A stretch of DNA of 64,000 nt from assembly GCA_023313575.1 (NCBI GenBank), contig JAJTTP010000025.1:248001-312000 (forward strand). Reading direction: 5' to 3'. The notes below the pieces were generated by a model. That model was not told the origin of the DNA, did no database searches, and saw only the letters and a list, made by a program, of their open reading frames with translations. Below, in pieces: positions 1 to 10,478 of this stretch. A program made the position numbers and the translations under genes. Numbering within the stretch: the stretch's first letter is position 1; each line of letters opens with the position of its first letter. The stretch is from Eutypella sp. D-1. Taxonomy: Eukaryota; Ascomycota; Sordariomycetes; Xylariales; Diatrypaceae.

Positions 1-992
1 ATGGCATTGGCGATGAGAAGAGTTGTCAGAGAAGAAGCACGGTCCATCCCGAGAATCGTCTCTCCATAATGATTAATCTTTTGGGGGAAATAGGTCAGCC
101 AAAAAGAACAGGAATCATGGGCTTTGGTGACGGAAAAGGCTTACATAGCTATAAATTAGGTACACCCCGAGAAGCAAGAAGAAAACGCCGGCCGTGTATA
201 ACGTGTAGGGTAATTCTTTGAAAGCGGCCCACTCGACCAAAGGTCCGCTAGGCCGAGGTGGTAACCGCGCGCGAGCGAAAGTCACGATCACGGCGGCGTT
301 GAACATCATGACAAAGCCCATGACTCGCATTGTCCAGGGGAAACCCACCTTGGAGGTGAGTTGCTGTGCGATCAGGGGATAGATGACGCCGCCAACGGCG
401 CTTCCACTGGTCACCAGCGCGACGGCTAAGGCCCGCTTCTTAGCAAAGTAGGTGGCGATGCAAGAGAGAATAGGACAGTAGATGAGGCCGGCTCCGAGAC
501 CGGCGCAGACTCCTTGAGCGAGGAAAAGCTGCCAGTATTTGGTCGCCAGCGAGGCCATGAAAACTCCCAGAACCTGCAGGAAGGAACCGGTGGTAATAAG
601 TGTTCGAAAATAGCCCGCGTCAAACATGCGCCCGGAGAACGCCCCTATCAAGGCGAGAAAGCAGACCTGTATACTCCCCATCCAGGAGATCGCGGAGAGG
701 TCCAAGCCGAGTTGGGTTGAATAGTACTGCTCGAAGATGCCATAGCTATTTAGCCACCCATACGTGTTGAACAGTGCGAGGCTACAATGATGTTAGTGCG
801 ATAATACCAAACTCAAGGCTGGCAGAACAAAGGGCATCAGTGATCTGAATAAGAGACCTACCTGGCAACGGCAACTTGTAGCCAGGCTTTACCCCCATCA
901 GGTGGAGGCCCAATCGCTTCATGGTTTGATGGGCTTATTTGCATCTTGGAACGAACTTGCAGTTGTACTTGTTCCACCTTTTCTGCAGCCAT
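1..992 (-). CDS. MFS transporter, monocarboxylate transporter (MCT)-like, 3' end beyond the window
   Basis: Membrane carrier of the major facilitator superfamily, close to the fungal monocarboxylate-porter-like group; the substrate cannot be told. Exons on the minus strand are 992-862, 781-145 and 77-1, and the gene continues past the left edge. The start is ATG at 992. An in-frame upstream codon reaches 1049 but is not needed. The splice signals are GTAGGT/TTGTAG and GTAAGC/CAAAAG, the second with a CTGAC branch-like site, and phases agree. The N-terminal PPDGGKAW motif just before TM1 is the signature of this family. Several hydrophobic segments follow, including the glycine-rich stretch around GLGAGLIYCP. 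Visible length is about 280 residues of a usual 430-470. Inference: plasma-membrane solute import or efflux. The third exon rests only on phase and on the sensible peptide NHYGETILGMDRASSL. Confidence 0.8.
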
Positions 993-1877
993 GATTTTCA
1001 AAATGTCCCCCGGAAAGGTTACGAAATAAACGATGTTAATCCACGACACTCCATACGCTTTGGATGTAGAATATATTAGCTATCAATTGGTTCCTGGCAA
1101 TGCCTGGGTATTATATCGTAAGCACGTGATAATTCGGTTGAAAATAAGAAAGGGGGAAACTGCGCGTGGATACCGGGGAATAATCAAATTTCTTAGCGAC
1201 TTAAAGTAGGTAAAGGGTTTACTAGCTGGATTTATAATTATAGACGAAGATGATGCTGTAGCTAATTCCAATAGAGACCGCATCTACAAACCCTTCCGAT
1301 GCAATAGGTCTTCGCTTTTGGTAGTAAAATGTTAGTATTGACAATTTTGCTTGCTTCATCTCATTTTTTTTTTCTCTTTTTCTTTTGGGGTCCTAATTCT
1401 GACGAATCGGCAATTCAACCAGGGAACCCCCCTTTTAGGCCCCCGTTTTTACGACCTTTACTGCAGATCACGTGGGTCTGATCTATGAATGGTATTATCA
1501 CCTCATACTATCCTTGCAATAAGTACTAGGTAATTTTCCATTTACTGTTTGTTGACTGTGAGCTTTCGAGATAACGGCCGGGCGTAGTAGGGAACTTGGA
1601 TATATATCATTAAACTATAGTGTCAAAAATATCCGTGCCCATTGAAAATCCCAGCCAAAATCGCCGTTTTACTACTTTTTCCAAAGGCTATAACTCGATC
1701 AGAAAGAATCGGAAAAATATACGGGTAAAAGATTTATTTTAGGCATATACGGTAACCACAATCAAGTCTATTCAAAACTGGAAATAGGCTTAACCCAAAG
1801 TTACATGTATATAAGTATATCCAACGCAACAACCAGAATAAAATATAGAAATCATCTTCTAGATCAGTTCTTCTTAT
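993..1877. other. Intergenic spacer, MFS 5' side / SET gene 3' side
   Basis: AT-rich spacer upstream of the MCT-like gene and downstream of the SET gene. It has a pyrimidine stretch near 1365-1385 and no open frame with a recognisable protein. It should contain the MFS promoter and the SET gene 3' UTR; no TATA box stands out. Confidence 0.6.
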
Positions 1878-2977
1878 TTAGGGGGGCACCGCGCCTAGCT
1901 GGGTAATAATCGCCTCGCGATATTCCTTTAACAGGACATTAGCCTCGATCACCAACGCATCTGTATCTCCCCAAACGCTCTTGCCTGTTACCATCGCTCG
2001 ATATTGATAGTCGACTGCATCTCTTGCGAATTGATTGATTGTTGCACGGCTTAACTGGAGGGTGTGAGAATGGTCGTATCGCCAAAAGCACCACTCGGCC
2101 GCATCTACGTAGCTAAACAAGCTGTCAGTCAGGTTCGTAATCAAATGACCATTACTTACACCCAGAATAATGCTGCCTTGCTATCAGCTGCTCTCAAATG
2201 GTTGATTCGATCTTTGAATTTATCGAACTGTGCCTGATCCTCAGCATTTCCATCGTGCCCACTCGTGGTAATTGGCTTCTTTTCACGAGGACGGCTTGTT
2301 GCTGGACCCGTCATTTCGACCAATTTGGAGGTCCGAATATCCCCTACGGCATCGCGAGATTGATTGTCGGCAGTTGCCTGAGCAGTTGTACATGGCGGAC
2401 AGGAGCAATCGAATCCCCATTCCTCCTTGAGTATCGTTCGCCGCTGTGGTCCTGGTGTGACTATACTGAGATAATTGATAAATAACTCTTCGTCCGTGGC
2501 AATGTCGCGCTTCGCCCTTGCAATCCACCATCCCGGCTTCCAATCCAAACTGTATGACAAATTCGGATCGCATGAGTGATTGAACCTGCTCGCCTGGATG
2601 CAGACTCCCATTTTGGGCTCCTCGTTCTCGGTTGTGGTGGGGATGTCGAAGCAATTGGCCGATATTACCCCATGAATATGCGTGTAGTAGTACACCTGAT
2701 CTGCACTGAAAAAGCCACTCCGCAGTGCGTTCTGACAGTATTCCACTCTCTCCGGGGTGTCCCGGGAATAGAGTTTAGCAATTTTGTCCTTAACATTCCT
2801 GTCGAGTGGTTCAAAGGTATCCATTACTGTTGACATTGTAAGTTCACCCTCTACTATCCACGCCGGCGTTTCCGTTAAAACGACACTCCCGGCGGCAATT
2901 GGGCGAGTAGCGAAGTTGCCAAACCCCTTCCCGGGAGAGAACCTCACTTCGAAAGGATCGGGATCCGTGTTGGCCAT
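1878..2977 (-). CDS. SET domain-containing protein, fungal type
   Basis: Probable protein-lysine methyltransferase-like SET protein of 350 residues; the substrate is unknown. Exons are 2977-2160 and 2112-1878, with a 47-base intron (GTAAGT...TTTAG, phase 2). Residues about 10-50 hold the SET start (GKGFGNFATRPIAAGSVVL). The core NHSCDPN is at 133-139, FINYL at 166-170 (the usual catalytic Tyr region), and a post-SET-like cysteine cluster CSCPPC at 191-196 after WGFD. The spacer between SET-N and SET-C (about 50-105) is short and helical, as in many fungal SET proteins of the SMYD-like group, but I see no MYND zinc finger. The C-terminal 130 residues are helical and may be TPR-like. Its start faces the 617-residue orphan gene across a 0.6 kb divergent promoter. 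Family assignment is firm; enzymatic activity is inferred. Confidence 0.85.
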
Positions 2978-3575
2978 TTTCGATTATCGGTTGATAGTCG
3001 TATAGGAAGATCTAGTTAAATGAAGATTGATCTCATAACCTGAGGTGCTGGAATGATCACGAGAAGCCGAATCCGAAGCAGAATGTTTTTGTCATAGCCC
3101 GTGCTGAATAGCCACCCTCATATTGACAACCAACCTCCTTATCATGAATAGGGGTAGTGGCCGTATCCGAATACCTTATCATTGTCTATCTTGAAAGGAC
3201 AATGAAGAAATATAGGTTAGGATAGCTTCATCCTCGTCCCCTTTGTCACGTGTAAGGCCATGACAATACGAACCGGCCGCGTGCGTCGAAGCCATTGTTT
3301 TCCGGCTTTAAACCCCATTCGTACCGTTTTCGTACTTGGTAGGTATTGTAGTCGAATTATATGTATGTCAACGTGGCAGCGCTATGGAAACAACGTATTG
3401 CTGGCGACAACGGCCTTTCATAAGGGGCTTCCATATTACAGTTCATTGAACACTTCTAATAGAGTACGAGAAACTTACAGTTATCCAATTTTAGAAACCC
3501 CGCTACATCCTACAACACATACAGACGGTCTCTCGTTCAAGCGGCAATTGAAGGAAATACTCGTTGTTCATAGCC
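2978..3575. other. Divergent promoter region between SET gene and 617-residue orphan
   Basis: About 0.6 kb between two divergently oriented starts. It contains a CACGTG at 3247-3252. An overlapping reading frame at 3260-3625 has no family resemblance and is most likely leader sequence of the downstream gene. Confidence 0.5.
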
Positions 3576-5429
3576 ATGAACCCTATTCCTCGGCAACGCC
3601 CTCCGCTCAGAGGTCCGCCGGATGACCAGCATGAACGGTGGAATGAATACATTCGGGACCTTGAAAGGGTCGCGGAGGGACAGTTTAGTCAGAATCACGA
3701 TCCCGACGGGAGGCTCCCGGAAGATGTCTTTGCCGACTACTACAACTATCTCACACTCGCCTTGGACCCCCTGCTTGAAAATTATTTAATATCAGACGCT
3801 GCTGGGGGCCCCTGGGACAACCGGTCTCATCCTATAGAGAGATTTATGATCCTTCTCAGCGACGCACCCAGATTTGTCGAGCAACATAACATGAGAAGAC
3901 ATCTGGATGAACTTAGATCCAAGCTAGATATCGTGGTCAATTCACAGTTCCGTGGCATTGAATTGAGGATCTCGTATCACGTCTACCGAATGACCGATGC
4001 CTTAAAAATGAGCATGCCCTCTCTTACCGAGGTGTGGAATGACACACGCAGCGATATTGTTCCTCCTAACATGGTCGACTTCAGCACCCATTACGGTGAA
4101 TTTCTTGAACTCGAGAAGATGATACCATTGGATGAGTTCGATCGCAGGTTCCTCATCAGCCGATCGAAGAATCTCCTACGGAACGCCTTTCAAGATTTAC
4201 GCCTGCCTCTTGATTTTCTCAATATCCCTAGCGATTTTTTCACCAAAGATGGAACTCCGACCTACGTCGAGTTCCCTGCCACTTCGGATGAATTCAGGAA
4301 CGGGCACGACGGCCGGCCTGGGTTACTGAGTGTCAAGGAAAAACTCGGTGGGCGACTGACTGGTGACGAGCGGAGGAATGTTCACTTAGCGAGAGTCCCT
4401 GCACCCCCACCAGCAGGCCCCGCGCCGCCAGCTGGCCCTAGGGCCTATGACATGACGATAGACAACATCCGAGCGGACCTTAGGGACCTTGAGGTCGACG
4501 CGGTACTTCGGGCAGGGCTTTCAAGACCTGACGCTAATCGAATCGTTACTCCGACATCCTCGATTCGAGCCTCATTGCTTGACAAATACAAACCGAATTA
4601 CAAAGCTGTCTTGGAAGGCATCCGCGGTCGATTCTTTGAGCCAGCAAATCCCCCAGGCACACAGGCGGGCCGTGACGCAATGCTCACGAGGCTGCAGAAC
4701 TGGATCGATCAGTTACGCGAAAGCACGCGCACTTCCGTTAACGGCGGTGGTGCTGTAAAAGCAAAAGAGGCTCGGATCAACGTTTTCGCCATCAAATACC
4801 TAAGATCGCTGTACATGCAACTCATCTGGGAGTCAAACCCGGCCAAGTCGGAGGCCGAGGTGAGGACGGCGCTTGCAGACCGACTCAAGGACTGGATATT
4901 CCATGAGAACGTTTGGAATACAACGGACAACAGAGCCATCAACAGGCCCAGCATCACCGCAATACATAAGACAATGCTACAAAACGACGTATATGTTCGC
5001 ACGGCTAAAATGAACAGTTACCGAGCTCTCGAAACTCAGTTGAGGGGCGGCCCAGGTCCGGCAGCGCCAGCGCCAGCGGTCCCAGCCCCGGCCGACAAAG
5101 CTGGGAGACAGGAGTCCGACGTGTACCTCGACAACTTGAGGAAAATCCTGGAACCCCGCCTCCCCTCACGGACCATAGATCACTGTGAGAAGGTTGAGAA
5201 AAAGCGTGACAAGTGGGCCAGGGCGTGCGCCGACGCGCGGATGAACGGGACACCGATACCCCCAAGACCTGACCTGAATGATATTGGACAAACAGCTCCG
5301 GCCAATGCCGCTTTGATGGACGGTCCGCCAGACTATGATTCGATGCCCGGGCATACCAACTGGGAGAAACTGGCAAAAATGATCGTGATGACGCACTGGC
5401 GCTTTTACCAAACTCGGGTAGGGCTATAA
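3576..5429 (+). CDS. Orphan protein of 617 residues, helical with two Pro/Ala linkers
   Basis: I do not recognise this protein. It is a single uninterrupted exon. The first ATG is at 3576 (MNPIPRQRPPL...); the open frame reaches slightly further upstream, to 3564, but only through a TTG codon. It has no signal peptide or membrane segment. The composition is charged and helical. Two proline/alanine linkers lie at about residues 274-289 (VPAPPPAGPAPPAGP) and 491-507 (GPGPAAPAPAVPAPAD). Each is followed closely by a similar short helix start (DMTIDNIRADL and DVYLDNLRKIL), which hints at a duplicated linker-plus-helix module. An AATAAA at 5518-5523 lies 90 bases after the stop. Length, intact frame and ordinary codon use argue for a real gene. 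It is probably a lineage-restricted fungal protein. Confidence 0.7.
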   Translation: MNPIPRQRPPLRGPPDDQHERWNEYIRDLERVAEGQFSQNHDPDGRLPEDVFADYYNYLTLALDPLLENYLISDAAGGPWDNRSHPIERFMILLSDAPRFVEQHNMRRHLDELRSKLDIVVNSQFRGIELRISYHVYRMTDALKMSMPSLTEVWNDTRSDIVPPNMVDFSTHYGEFLELEKMIPLDEFDRRFLISRSKNLLRNAFQDLRLPLDFLNIPSDFFTKDGTPTYVEFPATSDEFRNGHDGRPGLLSVKEKLGGRLTGDERRNVHLARVPAPPPAGPAPPAGPRAYDMTIDNIRADLRDLEVDAVLRAGLSRPDANRIVTPTSSIRASLLDKYKPNYKAVLEGIRGRFFEPANPPGTQAGRDAMLTRLQNWIDQLRESTRTSVNGGGAVKAKEARINVFAIKYLRSLYMQLIWESNPAKSEAEVRTALADRLKDWIFHENVWNTTDNRAINRPSITAIHKTMLQNDVYVRTAKMNSYRALETQLRGGPGPAAPAPAVPAPADKAGRQESDVYLDNLRKILEPRLPSRTIDHCEKVEKKRDKWARACADARMNGTPIPPRPDLNDIGQTAPANAALMDGPPDYDSMPGHTNWEKLAKMIVMTHWRFYQTRVGL

Positions 5430-5517
5430 TCAGTCTCAGTTGCCAGACACGCGACTTAGTATGCGCGGAAGTCTCGAGCTCTTGTATTTCATTGTGTAAT
5501 GCAGGCATACATAAATG

Positions 5518-5523
5518 AATAAA
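5518..5523 (+). terminator. Possible polyadenylation signal AATAAA
   Basis: Perfect AATAAA about 90 bases downstream of the orphan stop codon, in an AT-rich 3' flank. Position and sequence suit a fungal 3' end signal, though fungal signals are degenerate. Confidence 0.4.
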
Positions 5524-7388
5524 TATTTCAAAAATCGCCTTCACCAACTTTTGCATGCTTTTGGCCCGCTATATGCGTAGCTTGTGAGGACGTTGGTGTT
5601 CTATTTATGTGCCAACATTATAGGTATGGACTGAATGTTCTTCAGATCATCAATTGCCGTGCAGCCACGGTACTACTATAAGTATCACTAAATAATCAGC
5701 GCGTTATCAGCCGTAAATTTCTTAGGAACCACGAGGCAGAAGGACAACCTTCAGATGCCGCATCTCATAACTCAGTGGTAGGGGGCTATGGTGTAGCGCA
5801 GTTCGACAAGATATACATCCAAGGCGCTCTCCGTTAAGTCTACTTAATACTTAGCTACCCTTCTCCGATATATATATATATTTAAGGATAAACCTAGGGC
5901 TTTACTGTAGTCGGTGGGATATCATGTCCCTCATAATATATCCTTCATTATGAAAAACCGATATGCCTCGTCTCCGGCAATCAAAAAGTCAACAGCCCAT
6001 GTTTAGCCGACTCAGCTTTGTTGAGTGGATCTCCCCTCGTGCGCTACCTACAGGTATGTACATCACTGACATCCTACAGCGCCAATTCACATATTGTTTC
6101 TACAGTGCCTAGGCAACAACTTATGGGCAAAAGAGGTTAATAAGACATTGGTAAACCAAGAAATTGAAACCTCGATCTAGTCAGCGATAGTTAGTGTCTA
6201 AAACTATCCGACAGAATTCTAAAAAAATCTCAGGTACGCCAACAAACACCAAGACCTCAGCAACCGAACAATATGAATTCCCGTTCTGGTTTGCTGGTGT
6301 ACTGTAGAGGTCATGCATAGTAACAGATGTACTTAAAGTCGCCTAAAATTATATCGGATACTTTGTAGCTGAAATATTTCGATCAGGCACGACTGACAGT
6401 TATTGACGGTTGCGATTTATTTTGAGCATTTAGCGCTAATTATAGCTCTATGCGTCGTCGAACTCTACTAATGCATGTACCTGACAATAGAGGTTACCTA
6501 GGTACTTACAGGCAGAGGCAACGACGAAGATACAGTACGCGCCACGCTACTGAGACTTGGCTAGGATTCCCTAGCCAGGCCAACCTCGGAACAGATTGAC
6601 AGATCCAGTGAATGCAGGCCACCATGCTGGTCACAATGTATGTTGCGAGTCTATACTACGCACTACCTTCAATCCGTTTTCGTATCGGCTCATTGAAATT
6701 CGATGCCGCTGTCCCCAGAGGCACATAGTGCTAACGAGAACAAAGAGGACATGCAATTTATTTGGGGGTATGGACTCGAGAATGACCCCTATTTCCGGTG
6801 ATCCAATCAGTTTCCTTAGACCCCCGATCACTTTGATCCAGATTGCATTCACTCCGTCCTCCCAGAAAGCAGCCAATGGATTTCCGCCCAAATCTATTGT
6901 AGGGACAATCACCTTCCTCAGAACTGGGGTTACATTAGAAATACAAGAAATGGCGAAAGATCATTGTGGAGGGTGGGAAGATAATGGCTTATATTACGGC
7001 GGTGAAGCTTGTAGTACCTTGTGACGGAGGTTCCGGGAATCTCCCCCAGTATTTCCCCAATTTAAGTAACTTTCCGTCCGCAGTGACAGCCAACGCCCAC
7101 GGGTCTGACGCGCGAGTATTGGGGGTTGGCAGTGTCGCTCAACGTCCGCCTAATGCATGACATTCGCCGGAGTGCGACGTGGGCGTGGTGCACAGCATCC
7201 GGTGGCTTGCGATTTGACTGATTGACGGCCGCCAATCTTCGGTCTGGGTTGCGCCCCCTTTTTCGGGGTTCCGACGGTCTGCGCATAGCCGTAAATACAT
7301 ATGCACTACGTTAATGACAGTTACAATACTCCGTATAATGTATGTAAAAGGTCTGACAAGAAACGTGCAGGGGTTTGGTTTTTGGGTA

Positions 7389-7419
7389 TGATCTTGCATC
7401 CTTCGGCGATGCAAGATCA
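7389..7419. repeat. Perfect 12-bp inverted repeat with 7-base loop
   Basis: TGATCTTGCATC at 7389-7400 is followed by the loop CTTCGGC at 7401-7407 and the exact reverse complement at 7408-7419. It lies about 150 bases upstream of a TATA-like box and 264 bases upstream of the scytalone dehydratase ATG. It could be a dimeric regulator site or an extruding hairpin. The sequence is direct; the role is inference. Confidence 0.6.
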
Positions 7420-7569
7420 GACTAAGTTTTTCTCGTTTCAATACTCCGTGGGGATCTCCGTAAGCTCGGCAGGTACACGAACACACCGTAATCGTGACCG
7501 CATCGCTTAAAACGGGGTACACCGCACGTGCATGGACGGCCCGGCCAACCTTCCTCCGACGGAGATGGG

Positions 7570-7577
7570 TATAAAGA
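7570..7577 (+). promoter_or_regulatory. TATA-like box of scytalone dehydratase
   Basis: TATAAAGA about 113 bases upstream of the ATG at 7683, a sensible distance for a fungal core promoter with a short 5' UTR. Confidence 0.45.
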
Positions 7578-7682
7578 AGAGATGTCTACCACGGACCAGC
7601 CTGTGATGTCAAACTATGTACGCTAGCTATTTCGTAGGGCAGCCCTATCGTTTCCAATTGGCCTGACAAGAACACATCCATC

Positions 7683-8426
7683 ATGGCTTCCAAAATGATC
7701 TCTTTCGAAGGTACAATTAAGTGGAAGAAGACTGTTGCATAACATACAGAGGCTAACAAGTAGACTCTAGACTATCAAGGCATCCAGCATGCCCTCTTTG
7801 AGTGGGCGGATAGCTATGACAGCAAGGACTGGGACAGGCTAGCCAAGTGCATCGCCCCGACACTTCGGGTAGGTAAAGCGCAGTCGCCAGCCACTCGGTG
7901 CGTGATGCTTATATAAATACAGATCGACTACCGCTCGTTCCTCGACAAGCTCTGGGAGGAGATGCCGGCGTCGGAATTCATCGCGATGATCTCGAATCCG
8001 GCCGTGCTGGGCGACCCGCTGCTAATGACGCAACACTTCGTGGGGTGCACGACGTACGAGCGGGTGTCAGAGGACGAGGTGGTTGGCAAGCACCAATTGC
8101 GGGTGCCACACCAGCGGTACGCCGACGCCGCACGCTCCCGCGTCGCTGTCAAGGGCCACGCCCACAGCACCAACACGCACTGGTACCGCCGCGTCAACGG
8201 CGTCTGGAAGTTCGCCGGCCTCAACCCCGAAATCCGCTGGGGCGAATACGACTTCGATAAGGTCTTCGCGGGTGGGCGCGACGAGTTCGGTGCGGAGACG
8301 ACGGGCAGCGAGGAGGAGGAGCTGAAGAGGGCCGAAGCCCAGCGGGTCGCTGGGGTCCCGCCGTCTGCTGCCGCTGACGATATCTCGGAGAAGGTGAATA
8401 GAGGTGTCTCCGTCACTGCTTTATGA
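7683..8426 (+). CDS. SCD1: Scytalone dehydratase (DHN-melanin biosynthesis)
   Basis: Dehydrates scytalone to 1,3,8-trihydroxynaphthalene and vermelone to 1,8-DHN in fungal melanin synthesis; an alpha+beta barrel enzyme of the NTF2-like fold. Exons are 7683-7710, 7771-7868 and 7923-8426 (209 residues), with introns GTACAA/CTCTAG and GTAGGT/ATACAG. All residues known to line the active site of the rice-blast enzyme are present at a constant offset of five: Tyr25, Asp26, Tyr45, His80, His105, Ser124 and Asn126 (motifs [33 protein letters not shown]). The C-terminus carries about 45 residues beyond the [13 protein letters not shown] end of the core, acidic then Ala-rich. No other melanin gene is in the window. 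A TATA-like box and a perfect hairpin lie upstream. The assignment is very secure. Confidence 0.96.
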
Positions 8427-9101
8427 GTCTTACCTCTTGTGTCGATTGGCATGGACGATTCTATCCATATGAATTTAGTTAAGAGGTAGTGTGTATCGAT
8501 CGCAATGCATTTTATCGACGTCATCATTAACTCTTAGTATGTCTCGCTGGCTTCTGTTTCCAGCATGCTAGTCACACATGCATGTATGCCTGCCTCTGAT
8601 GAAATCATCGTTACTCCATTAGGAGGTCCAAGGGCCCGAGATCGATGTGAGTTGCTCAAAAGTATCAGCTGTATCATCTCGATTTGACTATGGGACTGTT
8701 GACCCTTTCGACCTTTGTAACTCAGGAGTAGTAATACAATGCAAAGGGCCATGCACCCTTGGCCCGGGAGTCTAACTTGGCGACTTGGACTATTTATCTT
8801 AGGCTTGAATCATGTTCGTTGCTCGGTTTATGAGGTGTGGAAATGACAGTTTCCGATGTTTACATCGCATAGACCGAGGCTATCCTCAAAATATATTCAT
8901 CCGACGTCTCCATGTGTCAGAAGATCTAGGTACAAAGTTAATGATAGAGGCCGGAGGGTCACTATGAGATAGCTGGGTAGTATGGCTGGAGGTTAAATAG
9001 GTAGTTACTGAACTCTACCCCTTACCAGATACAAGGTGGTGGGGGGTGGGACGGAGACCCCTATTTATAAGAGAGTCTGACTAGTCCATCCGTAGAAAAA
9101 A

Positions 9102-9117
9102 GGGGGGGGGGGGGGGG
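9102..9117. repeat. Poly-G tract (16 G)
   Basis: Uninterrupted run of 16 G between AAAAAA and CGG in a non-coding stretch downstream of scytalone dehydratase. One of several long G/C homopolymers in the window. Confidence 0.9.
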
Positions 9118-9721
9118 CGGTCGCTCTTAGCATCCCTGTCCTATTGCCACATGGCATAATGCCCAATCTAATGTAATGCTTACTCCACTAGTTCTAGTCT
9201 GTGATCTTCCGTCTGTTCTGGTAGATCCATCTTCTTTCTATGTTGTTTCGTGACTATCAATCAACCACATTGTTCCAAGTTCTCGAACCCCCCCGGCACC
9301 AGAAGGTTCCTGAGAGTCCCTTCCAAGAGCGCCAAACCATCAAACCTAGAAGTAAGCTTCATATCGTCGGCGGTCAGTTATAGGCGAGTGTTGCCCGTAT
9401 GGTGCTTTTGGGAAACAGAGTAGGTCTATCACACTACTAATCTCGGCACTGACAAGATCTCTGTGTAGGGATTCAGCACGCACGCACCGCGCATCGTGTT
9501 CATTATAACATCTATCTTCTCTATCGTCATCGTCAAGATATCTAACTTTTATAATTGGCCAAATTCAGTAGGCACATCACTGAATAGGCACCTGTATGAC
9601 TGCTTCAGGAGGTCCAAGGCAGGCCACATAGGAAATTGTTTCTAGTATGGCACCTAGGTGCTATTAAGCTCGAGTCGAAAATCCAGGGATGATTCTTTAG
9701 CTTGGGGCAGCGTATCACCTC

Positions 9722-9958
9722 TCAGACACCGTTGCTGTTGCACTCCTTTGCATGTAGCCACAGCTGGCGGCTTGCCTGGTGCGTCGGGACGTGGTGATTG
9801 GCACCGGCGTCCAAGAGCTGGTGGACTTGGAGTGACAGGTAACTCTGCAGCGTAACAGTAGATCGGGTTGATAAGCCCGCAAAATCCTGGACACATGCTG
9901 CCGCAGCTGTGGGGGGAAATAAGTACGAAGCTCTCCGACGTCCCTGGCAGGATGCCAT
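9722..9958 (-). pseudogene. Possible decayed ankyrin-repeat fragment
   Basis: A minus-strand frame contains VHQLLDAGANHHVP, matching the usual ankyrin repeat end (LLxAGAxxx). The following residues only weakly resemble the next repeat start, and the frame has no proper ATG context or flanking repeats. Chance resemblance is a real alternative. Confidence 0.2.
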
Positions 9959-10478
9959 GTAGATGGAGAGTTTCGAGGGGAAAAGAATGTATACGCCAGG
10001 GGTGAGGGGCTGGATATAGTGCTGGCTACAATATCAGTCAAACTAATGTGTTATATGCCAAGAATGGGTGGATTGATCTATCATCTGGAAGAGGAACTCA
10101 TGTTGGTTCGTGCAACTGTTCATTGTTGTTGAGGAATGCGAGCATTCAAACCTGGCACGTAGCGCGTGCTGATGTTATATAACCTCGTATATAAACGTTC
10201 CAGCAATTTAGGATTGAGACTATGAACAATAGGGATTGAGTGTTGGCAGTTCTATATGTTTCTTTCGTATTTGATCACGGTTATATGTTGCGACTGCGTT
10301 TTATAGTCATTTCCCTTCGTTCGGCTGCCACAAGCGTGTTGAGCTAGTCAGATGATTTGTACGTTAAATACAACACCGATCATCTCCTCAACAGGTCCTT
10401 GTGATAATCAATACCGAGGAATCCAATATTTCCCATTTTCACTACCCCTAGTACACAAGATCACTCGCCCTTGAACTG

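Larger units (their letters stand above)
5430..7682. other. 2.2 kb intergenic region
   Basis: AT-rich spacer with a TA-dinucleotide run near 5870-5881, a TTACCTAGGTA word near 6494, the AATAAA above, a perfect hairpin at 7389-7419 and a TATA-like box at 7570. Overlapping short reading frames on both strands between 6596 and 7522 show no family features and look like chance frames. I see no gene. Confidence 0.5.
8427..10478. other. 2 kb intergenic region with G tract and possible ankyrin remnant
   Basis: Mostly featureless. A run of 16 G follows six A at 9102-9117. On the minus strand around 9722-9958 one frame contains VHQLLDAGANHHVP, which resembles the end of an ankyrin repeat, but neighbouring frames do not continue the fold. 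No intact gene is seen. Confidence 0.45.

Noticed and set aside
5760..5810. D-arm-like CTCAGTGGTAGGGG followed by GTTCGA
   Set aside because: The spacing is far too short for an anticodon arm and there is no acceptor stem.
7139..7522. 127-residue minus-strand frame upstream of scytalone dehydratase
   Set aside because: No domain, unusual composition, and it overlaps the hairpin and promoter.
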